DNA of 64,000 nt, taken from the NCBI GenBank assembly GCA_017450205.1, contig JAFSVF010000019.1:1-64000 (forward strand), written 5' to 3'. Positions 36,859-44,830 of this stretch are shown piece after piece. The stretch is from Bacilli bacterium. GTDB lineage: Bacteria > Bacillota_I > Bacilli_A > RF39 > UBA660. The translations under genes were made by a program, and so were the position numbers. Within the stretch, counting starts at the first letter, position 1, and each line of letters opens with the position of its first letter. Under the pieces are notes generated by a model. The model was not told the origin of the DNA and made no database searches. It saw nothing but the letters and a program-made list of their open reading frames with translations.

Positions 36859-37944
36859 ATGGAGAGTAAAAGTCTAAATATTATTTTAGATGAAATAAAT
36901 AAGAGAAAGGAATTTTACATTGAACAAGAAGGCAATTTAAAATCTAAATCTCTTGATTTAATTCAAAAAGAATTTAAAGAAAATATAAATGAACTATCTG
37001 TTGAATTACTTTCTAAGAAAGACGCCACTACTATTAATAAACTAATTAAAATAATTGAATTTGAAAAAAGTGATTTCGATTTTTCTACTGAAAAAGGATA
37101 TGAAGATTTATTAGAAAAGTTAAAAGAATTTATTGAATTAAATGAAAGAAGAATTGAATCTTCTAGAACAAGTATTAATGAGTGTGAATATTATGAATCT
37201 TTCTTTAAAGGTATGAATAAGAAACATGATTTATTTACTGATGTAAAAGGATTAAGATTATTTATTGATTCATTAGGTTTAAATAATAGTGAAAAGATAA
37301 GTGTTGAAAAGTATTTAGCTGAATATAATATTAAAGCTAAAGTTCTTGACCCTGAAATAAGCGAAACTGTTTCTTATATTTATAATGAGATTAATAACTA
37401 TCAAGATGTTAAGGATGCCATTAGAGATTATATTTATAAAAATAAATTAAAAGTTGATTTAAATTTTATAAAGAGTTATGCAAATGAGATAAGTAAAGAA
37501 ATTGGAAAAAGCCCTGAACTAGTTGAAAATGTCTTTATTGGTATGATTCTTGGTAAAGAATATAAAAAATATATAGATGATGGTGAAGTTGATCATTTAA
37601 CGAGAATGCATAGAGTATTAAATGAATTTACTTTTGATGATATGAGAATGGTTATTTCTGAAGCTAATAGAATATTTAATTTGGAAATGATAGGACTTCA
37701 AAATAATAAAAGTTATGAATTTGGAGAAATAGTAGTAACAGATGCGTCTAGTTTAGAAGAATTTGAAGAAAAGAAGAATGAAAAGAAAGCAATGATTGCT
37801 TATCTTTTAAAGAATAAAGTTGAAGATTATGAAAAGAATAATAATTTTGAACTTAAAGATAAATATAAAGAATTAATTATTGGCTTAATAGATGAATACT
37901 ATAAAACCAATGCTTTAACTTTTAGTGAAGAAAAAACTAGATAA
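36859..37944 (+). CDS. Hypothetical alpha-helical protein, first of a three-gene operon
   Basis: 361 residues from the ATG at 36859, which has AGGAAAGTGG upstream (the frame is open from 36727, but that part reads as non-coding). Entirely helical and charged, with coiled-coil stretches at about 10-40 and 75-110 (KLKEFIELNERRIESSRTS). No signal peptide, membrane segment or catalytic motif. A segment NEFTFDDMRMVISEANRIFNL near 250 is hydrophobic enough for a folded domain. 26 bases separate it from the next gene. Confidence 0.5.
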   Translation: MESKSLNIILDEINKRKEFYIEQEGNLKSKSLDLIQKEFKENINELSVELLSKKDATTINKLIKIIEFEKSDFDFSTEKGYEDLLEKLKEFIELNERRIESSRTSINECEYYESFFKGMNKKHDLFTDVKGLRLFIDSLGLNNSEKISVEKYLAEYNIKAKVLDPEISETVSYIYNEINNYQDVKDAIRDYIYKNKLKVDLNFIKSYANEISKEIGKSPELVENVFIGMILGKEYKKYIDDGEVDHLTRMHRVLNEFTFDDMRMVISEANRIFNLEMIGLQNNKSYEFGEIVVTDASSLEEFEEKKNEKKAMIAYLLKNKVEDYEKNNNFELKDKYKELIIGLIDEYYKTNALTFSEEKTR

Positions 37945-37970
37945 TTTAAAGAAATAAAAAGGGTGATAAC

Positions 37971-39341
37971 ATGGATGAGGGAAAGGAACTTTTATTTAAG
38001 CTAATTGACTTCAAAAGAAAAAGTGTTTCTTTTAAAGATCAAGAAAGTATTATGCTTGATGGTATCAATATGGTTGATATCGCTGATATGCTTGAAAAAG
38101 ATATGGATAATTTATGTGATGTTCCTGATTCTATGATTGATAAAGTTATTGAAGAAGGAAATATTGACGATAATAATTTTAAAAAGAATATTATTCAATT
38201 AAGAGATCTTTTATATGGTAAAAGAAACTATAATTTATTTGTTAAATTAAATAAAGAATATAGAGATGCTTTTGATATATTTAAAAGTACTCTTTTAGAA
38301 ATTATAAATAAAAAACTTCCAGGTGCTAAGAGTGTTGTTGAAATAGATAAGAATTTAAATTTACTTCAACAAGGTTTAGAGAATCATAAGTTAATTAAGA
38401 ATTTTGATTTTATAGAATCAGTTTGTCATGAATATGATGAAAATAAATATGATACTAATATGTTAAAAATATATAGATATATTAATGATCATAATTTAAA
38501 AATACTTAATCCGCCTGATATAGAGTTTGAAGACTTTGATGTTGAGATTGTGGATGAAACAGAGTTTAGTGATAAAATTTATGAAATTCTTAATAAGTTT
38601 GAAATGGATTATAGAACATTACCTAATTTCTTACTTAAAGATTTAAAAGAAATGGATAATAATTTAATCTATAGTACATTTGAAGTAATAAAACAAAATA
38701 AAGCTGAAGATGGTGGAGTATTACATTTAATACCTAAAGAGAATCAAGTTTTAAGAGTTGTATTACTTCTTTATTCTTCACCTCAAGCAGTAAAAGCAGT
38801 TGTTGAATCACTTACTACTGAGGAAGATGGATTAGATATAGATTCATTAAGAATATTACTTAACTATAATATGGGTGTATTTATTGATAGAATTAATGAT
38901 TACTTTAAACCAAGAAATAAAGATTATCTAAATATTATGGATGGATTAAAAGAAATTAAAGTTAACTATAAAGTTTTAATTAAGAGAAATCCTTTATTTT
39001 TATCGCAAAATTATGACATGTTTAAATATATAGTTGAGTATTGTCATGAATTTGGATGTGATCCTAAAGAGTTAGTTAATAGATGTCATAAAACATTGAC
39101 TATTAATCCTACGGTAATAGTTAATAATATAAGTATTCTTTTAAGTCATAAAGTTAATATGTTTACTTATTTTAAAGACGGTAAAGATGATTTTAATTTA
39201 TTAAAAGTTGAAAAGTTAGATAGTATAATTAATCAATTAATTGATAAGAAAGTTATTAAGAAGTATTCATTTACTAATTTTGATAAGATTAATTCTATTA
39301 TATTAAATAGTGTATTTAAGAAAGCTAGGAAGAAGGGTTAA
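37971..39341 (+). CDS. Hypothetical helical protein with possible mTERF-like repeats near the C-terminus
   Basis: 456 residues, RBS AGGGTGA. No membrane segment. From about 300, repeated units of roughly 30-35 residues of the form LIKRNPLFLSQNYDMFKYIV...CHEFGCDPKELV and TLTINPTVIVNNISILLSHKVN recall mTERF/helical-solenoid repeats (N-P-hydrophobic, then a helix, then hydrophobic-G). The N-terminal 250 residues are unrecognised. The resemblance is pattern-based and weak. It may bind nucleic acid, but this is inference. Confidence 0.45.
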   Translation: MDEGKELLFKLIDFKRKSVSFKDQESIMLDGINMVDIADMLEKDMDNLCDVPDSMIDKVIEEGNIDDNNFKKNIIQLRDLLYGKRNYNLFVKLNKEYRDAFDIFKSTLLEIINKKLPGAKSVVEIDKNLNLLQQGLENHKLIKNFDFIESVCHEYDENKYDTNMLKIYRYINDHNLKILNPPDIEFEDFDVEIVDETEFSDKIYEILNKFEMDYRTLPNFLLKDLKEMDNNLIYSTFEVIKQNKAEDGGVLHLIPKENQVLRVVLLLYSSPQAVKAVVESLTTEEDGLDIDSLRILLNYNMGVFIDRINDYFKPRNKDYLNIMDGLKEIKVNYKVLIKRNPLFLSQNYDMFKYIVEYCHEFGCDPKELVNRCHKTLTINPTVIVNNISILLSHKVNMFTYFKDGKDDFNLLKVEKLDSIINQLIDKKVIKKYSFTNFDKINSIILNSVFKKARKKG

Positions 39342-39343
39342 TC

Positions 39344-39640
39344 ATGATTGAATATTTAAAAGAATATGGAATTTCTAATTTTGATTATTTATATTTACAA
39401 AAGAATTTAAATCCTGAAGATATTCAAAGATTAATGCTAGCTGAAAGTAATGTTAGAGAAAACCTTCTTTATTTTAATAAATTAGGATTAAAAGAAAATT
39501 TACATAAACTAATTCTTTATAGATTAGATTTAGTAATTATGCCTCTTGATCAATTAAAGTATTTGCTTTCAAAAATAGATAAGGAATTATTTGTTCAACT
39601 TGTTAATACTAATATAAAGAATTTAATATTATTATTTTAA
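39344..39640 (+). CDS. Hypothetical short helical protein, third gene of the operon
   Basis: 98 residues, starting 2 bases after the preceding stop. NVRENLLYFNKLGLKENLHKLILYRLDLVIMPLDQL repeats the solenoid-like pattern of the upstream gene, so it may be a detached last repeat block of it or a partner subunit. It ends abruptly in LILLF. Its terminator follows at once, so it closes the operon. Confidence 0.45.
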   Translation: MIEYLKEYGISNFDYLYLQKNLNPEDIQRLMLAESNVRENLLYFNKLGLKENLHKLILYRLDLVIMPLDQLKYLLSKIDKELFVQLVNTNIKNLILLF

Positions 39641-39664
39641 GGATGTGTATACATCCTTTTTTTC
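39639..39664 (+). terminator. Intrinsic terminator of the three-gene operon
   Basis: AAGGATGT/ACATCCTT with loop GTAT, followed by T7. Confidence 0.75.
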
Positions 39665-39705
39665 TTGTTTAATTATTATTTAGATGTTATTATTATATTG
39701 TTCTT

Positions 39706-39782
39706 GGTCTGTTGGTGAAGTGGTTTAACACATAACCCTCTCAAGGTTACATTCATGGGTTCGAATCCCATACAGATCACCA
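39706..39782 (+). tRNA. tRNA-Glu, anticodon CTC
   Basis: Cloverleaf: acceptor GGTCTGT/ACAGATC, anticodon stem TAACC/GGTTA with loop CTCTCAA, T-arm ATGGGTTCGAATCCCAT, discriminator A and an encoded CCA. The backbone is that of tRNA-Glu. The anticodon (39740-39742) reads CTC and so decodes GAG, rather than the usual TTC. No second tRNA is adjacent. Confidence 0.9.
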
Positions 39783-39793
39783 TTTTTGTATAT

Positions 39794-39822
39794 AAGTAGG
39801 AGCAATTTATTGTTCCTTTTTT
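39794..39822 (+). terminator. Terminator after tRNA-Glu
   Basis: GGAGCAA pairs with TTGTTCC (one G-T pair), loop TTTA, then T6. Confidence 0.55.
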
Positions 39823-39859
39823 ATTTAAATTTATTTATAATAAATATGAGGTGAATATA

Positions 39860-40927
39860 ATGAATCCACTAAATATATTTATAAATGGACATAATGTCTT
39901 ATATATAATTATTATTACTTTTGCTTTAAGTTTAATTTTAACTCCGCTTTCTATAAAGTTTGCTAAACATGTTGGAGCAGTTGATATTCCTGATGGTAAA
40001 AGAAAGGTACATAATAAACCTATTCCTTCAATGGGAGGACTTGCAATTTTTATTTCATTTTTAATAGGTTATATGTTATTTGCTCCTAAAAGTGATCAAA
40101 TGCTAGCAGTATTAATCGGAGGATTTATAGTTGTATTAACTGGTGTTTGTGATGATATAAAACCATTAAGTCCTAAATGGAAGTTATTTGGTCAAACTAT
40201 TGCTTCTTTAATTGTTACTATATATGGCGGTTTAGTATTTAAAGATATGCAAATATTTGGACATTTTTTTGAGTTTGGTATATTTGCTTATCCATTAACT
40301 ATTATTTTTATAATTGCTATTACTAATGCAATTAATTTAACAGATGGATTAGATGGACTTGCTGCTGGTTCTTCTTCAATTTATTTTATTACAATTGCTA
40401 TCTTAGGTTTCATTATGCAAAATTTAGGTGGATTGGATGTAATACTTTGTTTAATATTATTTGGAGCTTGCTTAGGATTCTTAATATTTAATTTTTCACC
40501 TGCGATGGTATTTATGGGTGATACTGGTAGTTTATTTTTAGGTTATATTATTAGTGTTATAGCTCTTATGGGATTTAAAACCGCAACACTTACTTCTTTA
40601 ATTATTCCTATGCTATTATTATTTGTACCAATCCTTGATACTTTACTTGCTATGGGAAGAAGATTATTAAAGGGTAAAAGTATTGGTGATGCTGATAAAG
40701 AACATTTACATCATCAATTACTTAAGAATACACACTCTACAAGAATAACTGTACTTATAATGTATGCAATTAATATTTTATTTGCATCTGTTTCAATTTT
40801 TTATACTTTGGGTGATAAAAAGTTAAGTATTTTAATTTATGGTGTTTTATTAGTATTCTTTGTTTTCTTAATTTTTAAAACAGATATACTATTTGAGCAT
40901 GATCGAGGTAAGAAAGATGAAAATTAA
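39860..40927 (+). CDS. tagO: Undecaprenyl-phosphate GlcNAc-1-phosphate transferase (TagO/WecA type)
   Basis: 355 residues from the ATG at 39860, with GAGGTGAA upstream. About ten membrane helices. Signature blocks: DIPDGKRKVHNKPIPSMGG, GVCDDIKPLSPKWK (the catalytic DD), NAINLTDGLDGLAAG, FMGDTGSLFLGY and the HLHHQLL loop. This class starts wall teichoic acid or other polysaccharide synthesis by moving GlcNAc-1-P onto undecaprenyl phosphate at the inner membrane face. It tells that the organism has a cell envelope built on lipid carriers. Overlaps the HAD gene by 11 bases. Confidence 0.92.
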   Translation: MNPLNIFINGHNVLYIIIITFALSLILTPLSIKFAKHVGAVDIPDGKRKVHNKPIPSMGGLAIFISFLIGYMLFAPKSDQMLAVLIGGFIVVLTGVCDDIKPLSPKWKLFGQTIASLIVTIYGGLVFKDMQIFGHFFEFGIFAYPLTIIFIIAITNAINLTDGLDGLAAGSSSIYFITIAILGFIMQNLGGLDVILCLILFGACLGFLIFNFSPAMVFMGDTGSLFLGYIISVIALMGFKTATLTSLIIPMLLLFVPILDTLLAMGRRLLKGKSIGDADKEHLHHQLLKNTHSTRITVLIMYAINILFASVSIFYTLGDKKLSILIYGVLLVFFVFLIFKTDILFEHDRGKKDEN

Positions 40928-41492
40928 TTTATTTGATTTTGATGGTACGATTTATGATGGAGATTCAACTGTAGATTTTATTAAATATATTATTAAAAGA
41001 AATCCTTTAGCTATTATCTGGTTACCTTTTATGGGATTTTATGGTTTATTATATATTTTAAGATTTATAAATAAAACTATTATGAAGCAAGGGTTTTATA
41101 AAATATTTATGTTTGTAAAAATTGATAAAAAGTTTCTTGATGATTTTTGGAATATTCACGAAAAGAAAATTAAGAAATTCTATATAGATAGAAATCATAA
41201 AAATGATATTATTATTTCTGCCTCTCCTGAATTCTTATTAAGACCTATTTGTAATAAATTAGGTGTTATGGATTTAATTGGTTCGGTAGTAAATCAAAAT
41301 ATCGGAACTTATACAGGTATTAATTGTCATGATGTTGAAAAAGTTAGAAGATTAAATGAAAAATATTCAGATTATAAAGTAATTGAAAGTTATTCTGATA
41401 GTATTAAATCAGATAAGCCAATTTTAAAACTTGCAGAAAAAGCATATCTTGTTAAAAAAGATGATATTACTTTAATTAATTTTGATAAATAA
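40917..41492 (+). CDS. HAD-IB family phosphatase
   Basis: 191 residues; the ATG at 40917 lies 11 bases before the tagO stop, with GAGGTAAG upstream. It starts with the HAD motif NLFDFDGTIYDGDST, has ISASPEFLLRPI (motif II) and SDSIKSDKPILKLAEKAYLV (motif IV region). A cap region with aromatic residues (AIIWLPFMGFYGLLYILRF) may touch the membrane. Members include PgpC, which makes phosphatidylglycerol. Linkage to tagO suggests an envelope lipid phosphatase, but this is inference. Confidence 0.8.
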   Translation: MKINLFDFDGTIYDGDSTVDFIKYIIKRNPLAIIWLPFMGFYGLLYILRFINKTIMKQGFYKIFMFVKIDKKFLDDFWNIHEKKIKKFYIDRNHKNDIIISASPEFLLRPICNKLGVMDLIGSVVNQNIGTYTGINCHDVEKVRRLNEKYSDYKVIESYSDSIKSDKPILKLAEKAYLVKKDDITLINFDK

Positions 41493-41516
41493 AACTAGAT
41501 TTTCTAGTTTTATTTT
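41491..41516 (+). terminator. Intrinsic terminator of the tagO operon
   Basis: AAACTAGA/TCTAGTTT arms followed by TATTTTT. Confidence 0.65.
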
Positions 41517-41588
41517 TGTTTTTATGATTAAATAATCTAGTAAATTTTTAGATTTATTCTTAAAATTAAATAGAAACAGGTGAATCAT

Positions 41589-42578
41589 ATGTGGAAAATA
41601 GGTAATGTAGAAATAAAGAATAGAGTAGTATTGGCTCCAATGGCTGGTATTTCTAATACATCTTATAGAAAGATTATTAAAGAAATGGGAGCAGGTTTAA
41701 TTTATGCCGAAATGGTTTCAGATAAAGCCATTACTTTTGGTAATGAAAAAACTTTAGAGTTACTTAAGATGGATGAAATGGAAAGACCGATTGTTCAACA
41801 AATATTTGGTGCTGATAAAGATTCATTTGTAAGTGCTGCTAAAAGAATTGAAGAAGTAATGCATCCTGATATTATTGACATTAATATGGGATGTCCTGTT
41901 CCTAAAGTTGCGGTTAGAGCACAAGCTGGATCAGCATTACTTAAAAATCCTGATAAAATAAAAGAAATAGTAGAAGCAGTTGTAAGTGCTGTTAGTGTTC
42001 CTGTTACTGTTAAAATAAGAAGTGGTTGGGATGAAAACCATATCAATGCAGTTGAAGTAGCTAAGAAAATTGAAGAAGCAGGTGCTTCTGCGATAGCAAT
42101 TCATGCAAGAACTCGTTCACAAGGATATTCTGGTAAAGCTGATTGGAGTATAATCAAAAAAGTAAAAGAAGCTGTTAATATTCCTGTTATTGGTAATGGT
42201 GATGTGACCAGTTGTTATTTAGCTAAACAAATGTTAGATGAAACCGGTTGTGATGCTGTAATGATTGGTAGAGGAGTTTTAGGAAATCCTTGGTTAATAA
42301 AAGAATGTGTTGAATATCTAGAAACAGGAAAAGAACCAGATCCAAATGTACCTTCTTATGATGAGAGAATTGAAATGTTAAAAAGACATTTTGAATTACT
42401 TGTTCAAGATAAAGGTGAAGTTGGAGCACTTTTAGAAATTAGAACTCATGCACTTCAATATATTAAAGGTTTACCTGGAAGTGCACCAGTTAAGAATCAA
42501 ATATGCCAAACTAAATCTAAAGATGAAATGTTTAATATTTTAGAAAATTATATTGAGGAACTTAAAAAGCAATCTTAA
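41589..42578 (+). CDS. dus: tRNA-dihydrouridine synthase (DusB-like)
   Basis: 329 residues from the ATG at 41589 (AGGTGAATCAT upstream). FMN-dependent reduction of uridine to dihydrouridine in tRNA. Visible features: VVLAPMAGISNTSYRKI, DINMGCPVPK with catalytic C102, SGWDENHINAVEVAKKIEEAGA, IHARTRSQGYSGKADW, IGNGDVTS and MIGRGVLGNPWL. The C-terminal helical domain is present. The DusB-type start fits Bacillota enzymes. Convergent with the M3-like gene. Confidence 0.95.
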   Translation: MWKIGNVEIKNRVVLAPMAGISNTSYRKIIKEMGAGLIYAEMVSDKAITFGNEKTLELLKMDEMERPIVQQIFGADKDSFVSAAKRIEEVMHPDIIDINMGCPVPKVAVRAQAGSALLKNPDKIKEIVEAVVSAVSVPVTVKIRSGWDENHINAVEVAKKIEEAGASAIAIHARTRSQGYSGKADWSIIKKVKEAVNIPVIGNGDVTSCYLAKQMLDETGCDAVMIGRGVLGNPWLIKECVEYLETGKEPDPNVPSYDERIEMLKRHFELLVQDKGEVGALLEIRTHALQYIKGLPGSAPVKNQICQTKSKDEMFNILENYIEELKKQS

Positions 42579-42588
42579 TGATTGCTTT
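42566..42588. terminator. Bidirectional terminator
   Basis: AAAGCAATC/GATTGCTTT (42566-42574 with 42580-42588) between convergent genes. Confidence 0.65.
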
Positions 42589-43675
42589 ATTTATTTGTTA
42601 AATGTTTTATATATTTATATTCATGAGCATTTAAATGAAGACCTAATTTTTTAGTTTCTTCAATATAACTTTTTTCACTATTATTAATTAAATGCTTTAA
42701 CATATATAAACTTTTTTCTGGATCATTTTTATATTCCCATAATAATTCCAAATCAATAATGTATGGAATTAGATAATCATGGAATAAATATGCATCATAA
42801 GCCATAGCCATTTCAACTTCTTCTTCATATAATAACTTTGAAAAATATTCATACATTTCTTTTTCCGTTTTAAAGTTCATATTTCTTGTATTGTGTAATA
42901 CTTCTAGATTATTAGCGTATATGTCCATTCTTATTAAAAATCCTATACTATCTTGTCTAGCTCTTTCTTTATTGTTACCTATATTTGCAATATATTCATT
43001 TGCTAGTAATTGGAAGAATATAGATACTAATTCTGTATATTGATCATTTGCATAACATATATATTTCCCAAGATAGTTTTGATGAATAGCATGTGCATAT
43101 TCGTGAGCTAAGCTACCAAAACATGAATAGTTAATTGAATTATCTATAGAAATATATTGTTTATCGTCTACTGCAGTTCCTCCACAATAAGAGGCGTCTA
43201 ATTCTTTAAATCTTACATTGTAAATTCTATCACTATATAATTTATTAAAAATATCTTTAAACTCTTTATCTGGGATTGTCATATAAAAGTCATGTACCAT
43301 ATGTAATAATCTTTTATGAGTATATGCAGTATCAGTACATTTATCACATATGAAGTTTTCTAAATCTAAGTTTATTACTGCACGTTGATATGTATCATTA
43401 AATTCTCTTATGACAGGAATACTTTCTTTTTCTTGTTTAAAGTAATCTTTATTATTCTTTCTTTTTTCTGATAAAGATTCATTTTCTAATTCATCATAAA
43501 GAGTATCTATTGATTTGTTTTCTAGAAATAGTTTTAGATTCTTAATATCCTCTAGAATTAATTCATGTTGCTCTTCATCTAGTACTTCTGCTTGTTCTAG
43601 TTTTTCTTTATATTTTAGTATTTCTTTTAGATGTTTTTTTAAATAATTTCTATTAAAAGAATTATATTTTCTCAT
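42587..43675 (-). CDS. Minimal M3-like zinc metallopeptidase, copy 1
   Basis: 362 residues. A gluzincin active site SLAHEYAHAIHQNYLG (H191, E192, H195) is followed by YTELVSIFFQLLANEY, which supplies the third zinc ligand Glu of the oligopeptidase F (M3) type. The canonical M3 family has 560-700 residues; here only the catalytic half and a helical N-terminal part remain. ICDKCTD could be an extra metal site. It begins 4 bases before the end of its upstream paralogue, with ATGA coupling. Substrate: short peptides, inferred from the family. Confidence 0.72.
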   Translation of the reverse strand: MRKYNSFNRNYLKKHLKEILKYKEKLEQAEVLDEEQHELILEDIKNLKLFLENKSIDTLYDELENESLSEKRKNNKDYFKQEKESIPVIREFNDTYQRAVINLDLENFICDKCTDTAYTHKRLLHMVHDFYMTIPDKEFKDIFNKLYSDRIYNVRFKELDASYCGGTAVDDKQYISIDNSINYSCFGSLAHEYAHAIHQNYLGKYICYANDQYTELVSIFFQLLANEYIANIGNNKERARQDSIGFLIRMDIYANNLEVLHNTRNMNFKTEKEMYEYFSKLLYEEEVEMAMAYDAYLFHDYLIPYIIDLELLWEYKNDPEKSLYMLKHLINNSEKSYIEETKKLGLHLNAHEYKYIKHLTNK

Positions 43676-44733
43676 GATACCTCCTTATTTTTTAACATTT
43701 TAATTGCTTCATTTGTATTTTCACCTAAATGAATATTATTTTCATTTAGTAAAGTCAAATAATCTTTATTATTCATTATTAATTTTTTAAGTAAGTATAA
43801 AGATTTTTCGGGGTCTTCTTTATATTTTGTTAATAATTCAAAAGATGTTAACATTGGAATTAAATATGAGTAGACTTGAATTGAACTATGGTCAAAGTAT
43901 AAGTCTAAAGTTGCATCATTGTATTTTTGCTTGAAGTATTCAATTCCTTTTTCTTTAATTTCTTTAGTGTATTTTACTTGGTTCAGGAATGCTGCTGTTT
44001 GCATTTGTATAATGTTTTTTTCAATATCACAACCAAGTAATTTTTTAAAATAAAATAGTGATAATATATTAAAAAATACAGGCGTTAATTCGACTGGTTC
44101 ATAATCTTGTGAATAATATAATAAGTTTTTGTTAATTGTTGTTTGAATTAAATGACCGTATTCATGAATTAAATCAAATAACATATTGTTATAGCTTTCG
44201 TTTTCTCTTCCAAGTGTTATTAATGCATAATCTATCGTAGGCATTAATAATGAATAAGATGAACCTTCTTCAATAGATATATTTTTATTCCTTTCTTTAT
44301 AAACTTTATTAAAAGCATTTCTTATTTCTTTATCTGGAATAGAATTGTAATAATCATATGTTAAATTTAGCATTTTTTCGTAAGTAATATCTTTAGCATC
44401 TTTTTCTTTATCTAGTAGAGATCTTAAAGCAACAATTGCATCTTCATAACTCAAGTCTTTTGGATTTATGTTAATTATTAAATCATTATAATCATTGTAA
44501 GAATCAAATGTAATAATATTTGTTTTTATAAAGTCTTCTTCTTTTTCTTCATTAAAACACTCAAATGGATCGTTATTATGCTTTATATTAAATAATAAAA
44601 CTTTTAATGTATATAAAGCATTTTTGTGTGATTTCATATTATTTTTATCTTTAATATTCACAAATGGTGTAGTTAATATTGCTTTTAAATATAATTGCAA
44701 TAATAGTGATTTTTTAAAACTTGATCTTTCCAT
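43672..44733 (-). CDS. Minimal M3-like zinc metallopeptidase, copy 2 (paralogue)
   Basis: 353 residues with the same plan as the downstream gene: FDLIHEYGHLIQ (H190, E191, H194), VELTPVFFNILSLFYF with the Glu ligand, and a terminal EDPEKSLYLLKKLIM where the paralogue has NDPEKSLYMLKHLIN. Catalytic residues are intact in both, so neither looks like a dead copy. It ends with TGA, one of only two TGA stops in the window, overlapping the next ATG as ATGA. Divergent from uvrA. Confidence 0.72.
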   Translation of the reverse strand: MERSSFKKSLLLQLYLKAILTTPFVNIKDKNNMKSHKNALYTLKVLLFNIKHNNDPFECFNEEKEEDFIKTNIITFDSYNDYNDLIININPKDLSYEDAIVALRSLLDKEKDAKDITYEKMLNLTYDYYNSIPDKEIRNAFNKVYKERNKNISIEEGSSYSLLMPTIDYALITLGRENESYNNMLFDLIHEYGHLIQTTINKNLLYYSQDYEPVELTPVFFNILSLFYFKKLLGCDIEKNIIQMQTAAFLNQVKYTKEIKEKGIEYFKQKYNDATLDLYFDHSSIQVYSYLIPMLTSFELLTKYKEDPEKSLYLLKKLIMNNKDYLTLLNENNIHLGENTNEAIKMLKNKEVS

Positions 44734-44830
44734 AATTACTCCTTATTTCTATGTATTATATAATATTTTTTACAATAATTGTTATTTTTTAAAATTTAGT
44801 ATATAATACGCATGTTTGGAGGTGCTTTTA

